From the NCBI GenBank assembly GCA_938036315.1, contig CALHPK010000006.1:124001-188000 (forward strand): a stretch of 64,000 nt of DNA, in the 5' to 3' direction. The DNA is from an uncultured bacterium. GTDB taxonomy: Bacteria; Calescibacteriota; Calescibacteriia; Calescibacteriales; Calescibacteriaceae. The notes beneath the pieces are model-generated. The model did not search any database, was not told the origin of the DNA, and saw only the letters and a list, made by a program, of their open reading frames with translations. The translations under genes were made by a program, and so were the position numbers. Of this stretch, positions 58,067 to 64,000 are shown piece by piece. Positions within the stretch are counted from its first letter, which is position 1. Every line of letters starts with the position of its first letter.

Positions 58067-58891
58067 ATGGTTCTGGTTACTATAATTTATCTGCTATCAA
58101 CAGTTCTGAAGATTTTCTGGGGCATAAAAGATAATAATCTGAGCATGCTTTCTGATGGACTAGATTCTGTCAAAAACGTGGTTACTCTCTCCACTTCCTA
58201 TATTTTCTTCAGGGTTTCTCAACAAAGAGCCGATATTACTCATCATTTTGGGCACGGCAAGTATGATATCTTTGGGGCAGTCATAATAGGAGCTTTTCAG
58301 ATTTTTTTTGCAGGGATAACAATTACCGCTTCAATATTAAAATTTGGAGAATCACCCCTTGAAACTTCTCTTCTCCACTCTGTTATTTCTTTTGTTATTA
58401 TGGTTGTAGTGGTTCTATCGGTCTTTTATTTTGCAAGAAAGTATAAATCTGAGGCGTTAAAGGCTGAAATTTGGCATGAGCTTTCTGATCTGGTTCAAAG
58501 CCTTTTAGTGATTCTTTCAACTTTTTTGTCTATAAGATATTTCCCCTATATTAATTCGTTCTTTGCTATGTCAGTTTCGGTGATTCTTCTTATAGGTGGG
58601 ATAAGGGCTATACTGTTGATCGAAAAGTTTCTTCTTGATAAAGCACCTCCTGCAGTGGTGACATCAGTTATAAGTAAAGTGAATATGGAGAAAGTGAGCA
58701 TAAAGGATGTGAAATCGCTTGTCTCAGGAAAAAATAAGGTGAGGATTGAACTGACGATAGGAATCGACGGGGAGATGCAACTGGGTCAAGCACATAAATT
58801 GGGACATGAGATTGAAAGTGAGATAGTGGAAAGACTGAGAAATATTGGATGGATTGTAGAAAACTTTGTAATTCACATAGAACCTAAATAA
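58067..58891 (+). CDS. Cation diffusion facilitator (CDF) family transporter
   Basis: This 274-residue protein has six predicted helices. It has the CDF metal sites: LSMLSDGLDSVKNVVTL in helix 2, HHFGHGKYDIFGA in the following loop and EIWHELSDLVQS (HxxxD) in helix 5. A C-terminal cytoplasmic ferredoxin-like domain (about 195-274) ends in VIHIEPK. CDF proteins export Zn2+, Fe2+, Mn2+ or similar by proton antiport. The N-terminus is a little short because an in-frame stop lies just upstream of the ATG. No metal regulator gene is adjacent. Confidence 0.92.
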   Translation: MVLVTIIYLLSTVLKIFWGIKDNNLSMLSDGLDSVKNVVTLSTSYIFFRVSQQRADITHHFGHGKYDIFGAVIIGAFQIFFAGITITASILKFGESPLETSLLHSVISFVIMVVVVLSVFYFARKYKSEALKAEIWHELSDLVQSLLVILSTFLSIRYFPYINSFFAMSVSVILLIGGIRAILLIEKFLLDKAPPAVVTSVISKVNMEKVSIKDVKSLVSGKNKVRIELTIGIDGEMQLGQAHKLGHEIESEIVERLRNIGWIVENFVIHIEPK

Positions 58892-58969
58892 TTCTCTGAT
58901 CTTTTCTCATCTTACTTTTCATTTTCCTGAAGACCTGATTTGTTTATTGAGGTTATTTGGGCAGAAAAA

Positions 58970-59467
58970 TTAGCCTGGTGGCCATCTCATTTGTCTTCCT
59001 CCCATAACGTGAAAGTGAAGATGATAAACTGATTGTCCACCTTGGGGATTAGTGTTTACTACTATTCTGAATCCCTTTTCCGATATTCCGGTCTGCCTTG
59101 CAACTTTATTGCAGGCATCTATAAGCTCGAAAACCAAGTTTTTGTCCTCTTCCGAGATATCCAAAATTGTAGATATGTGCTTTTTGGGAATGACAAGAAT
59201 ATGTACTGGAGACTGTGGGTTTATATCATAAAAAGCTAAAACACTATCATTTTCGTAGATTTTGTTTGAGCTGATATCCCCTTTTACTATTCTGCAGAAA
59301 ATACAGTTTCCTTGCATAGCTTTTATAAGGTTAAGAGCTTTTGTAACAATTTTCCAAAATAATGGATTATTCCTGAAGAGAAGAAAAATAATCTTTCTGA
59401 AAGTGTTTTTGTGATAAAAATTCAAGACCTCATCTTTAATTTTTTCGAAACTGAATATAGGCTTCAT
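58970..59467 (-). CDS. HIT family nucleotide-binding hydrolase, with N-terminal extension
   Basis: The last 115 residues are a typical HIT (Hint/PKCI-like) protein: CIFCRIVKGDISSNKIYEND, LAFYDINPQSPVHILVIPKKH, GFRIVVNTNPQGGQSVYH and the triad HLHFHVMGGRQM. These enzymes hydrolyse purine nucleoside phosphoramidates. The frame extends 50 residues upstream (MKPIFSFEKIKDEV...), encoding a basic, aromatic helix-like tail. Starting at ATG 59317 would give the standard length. Neither start has a Shine-Dalgarno, so the extension is uncertain. Confidence 0.88.
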   Translation of the reverse strand: MKPIFSFEKIKDEVLNFYHKNTFRKIIFLLFRNNPLFWKIVTKALNLIKAMQGNCIFCRIVKGDISSNKIYENDSVLAFYDINPQSPVHILVIPKKHISTILDISEEDKNLVFELIDACNKVARQTGISEKGFRIVVNTNPQGGQSVYHLHFHVMGGRQMRWPPG

Positions 59468-59542
59468 CTATTTCAATAATTTTTCTCAGAAAAATAAAGA
59501 AAAGTGAAAAAGTTATTAAAATAAATATAGATAGATAGTGAG

Positions 59543-60220
59543 ATGAAAAAGATAGTGACAGAGAATGTGATTCCTTTGTTTTTGATATCTAATTCTATTT
59601 TGTTACCCAAGGTAAGGAGTCCATTTATAGTAATTGATGAAAGATACAAGAGGCTTATTGCGGATTCGATGAATTTTTCGAATTTGATTGGAGTGTTTTC
59701 AGTGAGAAGAGCAGAAGTAAGCAAAAAAGAAGGGATTGATATATATCCGGTTGGGTGTGCTGGGAAGGTGGTATCATTTTCAGAGGCAGCGGAGAATGTA
59801 TATAGTGTCCTTATTCAGGGAGTTTTTAGAGCAAAGCTTATTGAGATCATAAGCGATGAGCCATATAGTAAGGTTAGGTTTGAAATACTTCCAGATATTC
59901 TCCCACCGCCAAATATTCAGGAGAGTCTGAAGAGGGAAATAATAGAGAAATCATCAATCTACCTTTCAAAGATAGGGGAGAGTAGGGAAAGATTGATGGA
60001 AATAGTTAAAATAGCTTCAGCTATGCCGTTTGATGAAGTTGTCAATTGGGCAATATTTCTCCACCCGCTAAAGTTTGCAGTAAAGCTAGAGCTACTTAAA
60101 GAAGATGACTTGGAATCAAGGGCTACACAATTTATCAGAGAAGTGGAGAAAGATATAAGCTATCTTGAAATTGTAGAGAAATACAGACCTTTGAAACCAT
60201 CTGATCCAAACGTCAATTAA
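59543..60220 (+). CDS. LON substrate-binding domain protein
   Basis: This 225-residue protein matches the N-terminal domain of Lon protease without ATPase or protease parts. It has NVIPLFLISNSILLPKVRSPFIV (spanning 8-30), RYKRLIADSMNFSNLIGVF, GCAGKVVSFSEAAENVYSVLIQGVFRAKL and a helical C-terminal bundle. Stand-alone LON-domain proteins are common; their function is unclear, perhaps in substrate recognition. It is divergent from the HIT gene. Confidence 0.88.
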   Translation: MKKIVTENVIPLFLISNSILLPKVRSPFIVIDERYKRLIADSMNFSNLIGVFSVRRAEVSKKEGIDIYPVGCAGKVVSFSEAAENVYSVLIQGVFRAKLIEIISDEPYSKVRFEILPDILPPPNIQESLKREIIEKSSIYLSKIGESRERLMEIVKIASAMPFDEVVNWAIFLHPLKFAVKLELLKEDDLESRATQFIREVEKDISYLEIVEKYRPLKPSDPNVN

Positions 60221-60321
60221 TTGTTTCTGTCTGATTGATTATTTTCACTTAACTCTGTTAGGGATGATTCATCTATCCACTATCTGTTTATAGCTTTTTG
60301 TATCATTTCTTTGCATTTTGT

Positions 60322-61572
60322 TTAGCTTCTCAGAGCTGCTATTCCGGGCAATTCTTTTCCTTCGAGTATTTCTATGAAAGCACCACCGCCTGTGGATATG
60401 TATGAAATTCTGTGTTGTTCTCCCATTTTTGAGACTGCCACATCTGTATCTCCTCCTCCTACAACAGTGAAAGCGGTAGAATTTGCAAGGATTGAGACCA
60501 TAGAGTAAGTTCCTTTTGAAAACTGTTCCTTTTCAAATACACCCATTGGACCATTCCAAATAATGGTTCGCGCATCCTTGAGTACTTCTGAAAATAGCAC
60601 TATTGTAGCAGGACCTATATCAAATCCAGCATAATCGGGTGGGATTTCTTGGACTGGCACAACCTTTTCTTCGTCTCCATCAATAGATCTTGCGACCACA
60701 CAGTCCACTGGAAGATAGAGCTTTATTCCTTTTCTTTTAGCTTCATCAAGTATTACTTTAGCGGTTTCGATGTAATCCTGCTCGACTATGGATTTACCTA
60801 CCTTTATTCCTTGAGCTTCAAGAAAGGTAAAGGCCATAGCACCGCCGATCAGAAGTTTGTCAACTAAATTCAGAAGATTTCTCAATGCTCCGATTTTGTC
60901 TGAAACTTTGACTCCACCGACTATTGCGGCAAAAGGCTTTCGAGGATTTTCAAAAATTCGCTCCATAGCTAGTAACTCTTTTTTCATAAGGATTCCTGCG
61001 AATCTATCTTTTTTATCAAAGAGCTTTGCGAGAGAGTGAACAGAAGCATGTTTTCTGTGAGATACAGCAAAGGCATCATTCACATATATATTCGCTCCAG
61101 TGGAGTCCTTTATGAGCTTTGCGAAGTTAATGTCATCCTTTGTTTCTCCTTCATGGAATCTCACGTTTTCAAGCAGAATAATTTCATAATCTGACTTTAC
61201 AGCATTTTTGACTTTTTCTCCTATGCAATCATCAACAAACAGGACCTCTTTTTCAAGAAGACGAGAAAGTCTTTTTGACACGATTGAGAGAGAAAGTTCT
61301 TGAACAATCTTACCCTTTGGTCTTCCCATATGAGAGAGTAAGATTACCTTACACCTTTCGTCAAGAAGATGGTTTATCGTGGGAAGTACAGCCCTTATTC
61401 TCCTGTCATCTATTATTTGACCTGTCTCATCTTTTGGGACGTTGAAGTCAACTCTAACCAGAGCTATTTTCTCTCTTATGTTGTTCTCATCAATAAATCT
61501 GATGCCTTCGGCGAGTTTTGGCTTTGCCTTATGTGAATCTGATTCAGATTGATCCTCATCAAATTTTTCCAT
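60322..61572 (-). CDS. pgk: Phosphoglycerate kinase
   Basis: This 416-residue glycolytic enzyme has ALVRVDFNVPKDETG, RIRAVLPTINHLLDE, LLSHMGRPKGK, ILLENVRFHEGETKDD, FAAIVGGVKVSDKI, LLIGGAMAFTFLEAQG, IWNGPMGVFEKEQFSKGT and the ATP-site STGGGAFIEILEGKELPGI. It transfers phosphate between 1,3-bisphosphoglycerate and ADP. About 20 extra residues, acidic and charged (MEKFDEDQSESDSHKAKPKL), precede the normal start. No gap or tpi gene is adjacent. Confidence 0.96.
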   Translation of the reverse strand: MEKFDEDQSESDSHKAKPKLAEGIRFIDENNIREKIALVRVDFNVPKDETGQIIDDRRIRAVLPTINHLLDERCKVILLSHMGRPKGKIVQELSLSIVSKRLSRLLEKEVLFVDDCIGEKVKNAVKSDYEIILLENVRFHEGETKDDINFAKLIKDSTGANIYVNDAFAVSHRKHASVHSLAKLFDKKDRFAGILMKKELLAMERIFENPRKPFAAIVGGVKVSDKIGALRNLLNLVDKLLIGGAMAFTFLEAQGIKVGKSIVEQDYIETAKVILDEAKRKGIKLYLPVDCVVARSIDGDEEKVVPVQEIPPDYAGFDIGPATIVLFSEVLKDARTIIWNGPMGVFEKEQFSKGTYSMVSILANSTAFTVVGGGDTDVAVSKMGEQHRISYISTGGGAFIEILEGKELPGIAALRS

Positions 61573-61636
61573 ACAGAAATAATAAGAAATAGAAAAATGA
61601 TAAAAAATTTTTCAGAAAAATCTGACAAAAGGTCTT

Positions 61637-61664
61637 TTTGTGCATTGATGTTTGTGTATTGATG
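61637..61664. repeat. 14-bp tandem duplication
   Basis: TTTGTGCATTGATG (61637-61650) is followed by TTTGTGTATTGATG (61651-61664), one mismatch, in the spacer downstream of the RCC1 lipoprotein gene. Confidence 0.65.
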
Positions 61665-61731
61665 TACCACGCCGGCATCATCGGGGAGTTGTGCAAAGTT
61701 CTCGCATCAGGTTTAGAAGTAGAAAAAGTAT

Positions 61732-63630
61732 TTAGTTTTTTGTGAGTGAGGATAAAGTCCTCTTTCGCAAAAGCAAGATCAAAGGCAAAGCAGAGAAAAA
61801 GATAAGGTAGCCAAAGCCAGAAACTGAACAACCAAATTTTGAAGTAAGTTTTTGATCTTGATCTGAAGTGAATTCAGTTTGATCAGCTTGAGATGTGCCA
61901 AAGTAGTGCGGAGCTCCACCGCTACCGCCTCCCCCACCGTCACTTTCCACCAAAACTCTAACTGGATACTCCTTCCACCACGTTGTCCCATCTCCTAGCT
62001 GTCCGGAGTAATTATTCCCCCAGCACCAGAGAGAGTTATCTTGTTTTACAGCGCAGGTGTGAGCTCCTCCCAAAGAGATTTGTGAGACTCCTTGTGTTAT
62101 CTGCACTGGGATGTTCTTGTCTGTCCAAGTTCCATCTCCTAACTGACCGGAGTAATTATTCCCCCAGCACCAGAGGGAGTTATCTTGTTTTATCGCACAG
62201 GTGTGAACCACTCCTAAAGAGACTTGTGAGACTCCTGTCATTATCTGCACTGGAGTGCTTTTGCTTTCGTTCGTCCCGTCTCCTAACTGTCCATAGTAAT
62301 TCAACCCCCAGCACCAGAGAGAATTATCTTGTTTTACAGCACAGGTGTGCCATGCTCCCGAAGAGACTTGTGAAACCCCTGTCATTATCTGCACTGGGGT
62401 TTTCTTGTGTTCAGTTGTCCCATCTCCTAACTGACCGGAGTAATTATTCCCCCAGCACCAGAGGGAGTTATCTTGTTTTATCGCACAGGTATGATTACTT
62501 CCCAAAGAGACTTGTGAAACCCCTGTCATTATCTGCACTGGAGTGTTACTGGGTGCAGTAGTACCATTCCCTAACTGCCCGGACCCATTCCACCCCCAGC
62601 ACCAAAGGGAGTTATCTTGTTTTACAGCACAGGTGTGAGAACCGCCCAAAGAGACTTGTGAGACCCCTGCCATTATCTGCACTGGGGTGCTTTTGCTTTC
62701 GTTCGTCCCGTCTCCTAACTGTCCATAGTAATTCAACCCCCAGCACCAAAGAGAACTATCTTGTTTTATCGCACAGGTGTGATAACTCCCCAAAGAAATT
62801 TGTATAGCTCCTTCAAAGTGTATTAATAATGAAGTGGTTGCTGATATTGTATTTGAGTATGTTGTATTTCCTGTTGAGTTGAAGGCATATACCCTGAGAT
62901 AGTAGGTAGTTCCTTGCTGAAGTGATCTTATATATCCTTCTGTTGTGTTTGCTGAGAAAGTTTGTGTCCGAGGATTTGAAAATGAAGGATCAGTTGAGAC
63001 TTGGACAATAAACCCTTGTTCGTTTGGAGAATTATCCTGCCATCTTAATCCAACTGTATCAGCTGATACGAAGAAATAAGTGAGATTAGAAGGAGCAGAA
63101 CAGGGAGCAAACCCTTCGTCTATCCCTCCTGCGCAGTTATTATCAATCCCATCACATAATTCGGTCTGCCCCGGATTTACATTTGGATTAAGGTCATCGC
63201 AATCAGTAGGTTTTGAAACAGAGGTAAAACCTTCTGGCATCGTGTTTGCACAGGTAGAAACCGATGTTGTCCAAGTATCAGAATCTTGATCTTGCCAGAA
63301 CCAAGTTTCAATATGTCCAGAGCAATCGTTATCTTTCCCATTGTTGCAGTTCAGAGGAGCTCCAGGGTATATAGAGGCGTTATTATCATCGCAATCCAAA
63401 GGTGTTATTGATGTAAGGTTATATGGTGCAGTTGGTCCACAAGCCACTTGTGTTGCACCATCTGTGTAACCATCAGAATCTGCATCTTTGTAGAATACCA
63501 ACACACACCCTTTCTTACCTTCTGAGGAGTCATCTACTGTCTCTTTTGCTTTTGTTTTACATGAAGAAGCAGAATATGAGAGGAAGACGAAGACAAAAAA
63601 ACAAGAACCTAAACGTAAAATGTTTTTCAT
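61732..63630 (-). CDS. Surface lipoprotein: MopE repeats, Fn3 domain, six RCC1 repeats, C-terminal sorting-like tail
   Basis: This protein of about 632 residues has a signal peptide ending in the lipobox YSASSC. MopE-type units follow (DADSDGYTDGATQVACGP; LDCDDNNASIYPGAPLNC; CDGIDNNCAGGIDEGF; about 40-180). A fibronectin type III domain then has TVGLRWQDNSPNEQGF and TYYLRVYAFNSTG. Six RCC1-like repeats of 48 residues follow, each with HTCAIKQDNSLWCWG and GQLGDGT. A Gly linker and a C-terminal tail come last: FGCSVSGF, a hydrophobic span and RKRTLSSLTKN. That Cys-helix-basic end resembles MYXO-CTERM/Synerg-CTERM sorting signals. ATG 63630 begins the signal peptide; an upstream in-frame start at 63666 is less likely. 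Confidence 0.85.
   Translation of the reverse strand: MKNILRLGSCFFVFVFLSYSASSCKTKAKETVDDSSEGKKGCVLVFYKDADSDGYTDGATQVACGPTAPYNLTSITPLDCDDNNASIYPGAPLNCNNGKDNDCSGHIETWFWQDQDSDTWTTSVSTCANTMPEGFTSVSKPTDCDDLNPNVNPGQTELCDGIDNNCAGGIDEGFAPCSAPSNLTYFFVSADTVGLRWQDNSPNEQGFIVQVSTDPSFSNPRTQTFSANTTEGYIRSLQQGTTYYLRVYAFNSTGNTTYSNTISATTSLLIHFEGAIQISLGSYHTCAIKQDSSLWCWGLNYYGQLGDGTNESKSTPVQIMAGVSQVSLGGSHTCAVKQDNSLWCWGWNGSGQLGNGTTAPSNTPVQIMTGVSQVSLGSNHTCAIKQDNSLWCWGNNYSGQLGDGTTEHKKTPVQIMTGVSQVSSGAWHTCAVKQDNSLWCWGLNYYGQLGDGTNESKSTPVQIMTGVSQVSLGVVHTCAIKQDNSLWCWGNNYSGQLGDGTWTDKNIPVQITQGVSQISLGGAHTCAVKQDNSLWCWGNNYSGQLGDGTTWWKEYPVRVLVESDGGGGGSGGAPHYFGTSQADQTEFTSDQDQKLTSKFGCSVSGFGYLIFFSALPLILLLRKRTLSSLTKN
61955..62818. 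repeat. Six 144-bp tandem DNA repeats encoding RCC1 units
   Basis: The segment has a 144-bp period; ATCTTGTTTTA recurs about every 144 bases near 62039, 62183, 62327, 62471, 62615 and 62759. Identity between copies is high. Copies 1 and 4 share a NYYGQLGDGTNESKSTPVQI segment, while copies 3, 5 and 6 share NNYSGQLGDGT. This implies recent unequal exchange or gene conversion. Confidence 0.85.
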
Positions 63631-63892
63631 ATTTATATCTATAATACTATTTTTGAAAAGTAGCAAGGAGATTTAAAATTTTTGTGTTGAGGAATTTTTA
63701 CTGATCAGCATTCAGAGTGTGACAGATTTTACGTTTTCTATTGTCTATAGAGATCTTCCATCGGTTCTTTGTGCTTTTCGGATCTATCTAGTAGATGGGA
63801 GCTGAAAGTTATTACACTATGGTCAAGAAATAGATGATAATGAAATATAGAGTGCGAAAATCGTTAAACTTTTTAAAAAGGTTGGGGTTCAG

Positions 63893-64000
63893 ATGCCAAT
63901 AATTTGGGACAAAAATAGCAATTTTATAGATATATCTGATGAGTCATATTTTTCTGAAGCTGGGGGATTTGCGATAATCTACTCTGGAAACAGCAAGATG
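63893..64000 (+). CDS. Partial gene at right edge, kinase-like N-terminus
   Basis: An open frame starts at ATG 63893 and runs off the window. The 36 visible residues contain SEAGGFAIIYSGNSKM, which resembles the glycine-rich ATP loop of protein kinase-like folds (GGFAxVYxG). No Shine-Dalgarno is clear (GGTTGGGG lies about 12 bases upstream). The 226-base spacer before it shows nothing else. The kinase suggestion is tentative because only the first residues are available. Confidence 0.45.
   Translation, partial: MPIIWDKNSNFIDISDESYFSEAGGFAIIYSGNSKM

Noticed and set aside
61983-62561. Plus-strand open frame through the RCC1 repeats
   Set aside because: It is a shadow frame kept open by the 144-bp repeats; the minus-strand frame has the signal peptide and domain motifs.

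Overview
The window is AT-rich, gene-dense chromosomal DNA from a didermic (Gram-negative type) bacterium. Outer-membrane evidence includes a Kdo transferase, a heptosyltransferase-like GT9 enzyme, a BamB-like propeller, an OprP/OprO-type porin and lipoproteins with lipoboxes. I cannot name the phylum. The mix of a SWIB-domain protein, an Rsm22-type methyltransferase, MopE-type metal-binding repeats, RCC1 repeats, a MYXO-CTERM-like C-terminus and C4 acyl-CoA enzymes resembles myxobacterial/deltaproteobacterial or candidate-phylum genomes. Nothing looks like phage, plasmid, CRISPR or an intact insertion sequence.

Layout. 1-6.6 kb: an edge-cut lipoprotein, pyrR, a SWIB protein with an orphan nuoA, recG and an acyl-CoA dehydrogenase. 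6.6-10.2 kb (minus strand): a four-gene operon with crotonyl-CoA carboxylase/reductase, enoyl-CoA hydratase, a HAD phosphatase and an unknown protein. 10.4-20.5 kb: an ACT-less aspartokinase, a ZIP transporter, a 302-bp non-coding element with 12-bp inverted ends, Rsm22, a large MopE lipoprotein, cobB/cbiA and a secreted repeat protein. 20.5-29.4 kb: a lone 5S rRNA gene, an aminotransferase, galK, a UDPGP-family pyrophosphorylase, coaBC, a YhcC-type radical SAM protein, a PLP enzyme and a 3-hydroxyacyl-CoA dehydrogenase. 29.4-34.3 kb: tuf, rpmG, tRNA-Trp, secE and nusG, followed not by rplKAJL but by waaA and a GT9 gene. 34.3-42.2 kb (minus): dnaG-rpoD, mgtC, pepA, nadE and yceD. 42.4-48.3 kb: a small membrane protein, a fused M16 peptidase, a YfgM/BamB-like pair, vanZ and rpmH. 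48.3-55.8 kb (minus): aroE, tusA, porin, pyrD, BKACE, gatA and an acyl-CoA dehydrogenase. 55.8-64 kb: thiC, osmC-like, a CDF transporter, HIT, a LON-domain protein, pgk, an RCC1/MopE lipoprotein and an edge-cut gene.

How the genes fit together. Housekeeping functions (replication, transcription, translation, envelope) are interleaved with C4 acyl-CoA metabolism: Ccr, crotonase, 3-hydroxyacyl-CoA dehydrogenase, two acyl-CoA dehydrogenases and a beta-keto acid cleavage enzyme. Surface proteins built from repeats form a second theme. The most unusual sequence-level traits are: (i) many short tandem duplications (9-30 bp) in spacers, often copying the 3' end of the gene before them, including the 5S gene; (ii) a recurring promoter-like TG-N4/5-TATAAT/A motif together with a dnaG-linked sigma-70 factor altered in region 2.4; (iii) the 302-bp element with inverted ends; and (iv) three repeat-built secreted or surface proteins.
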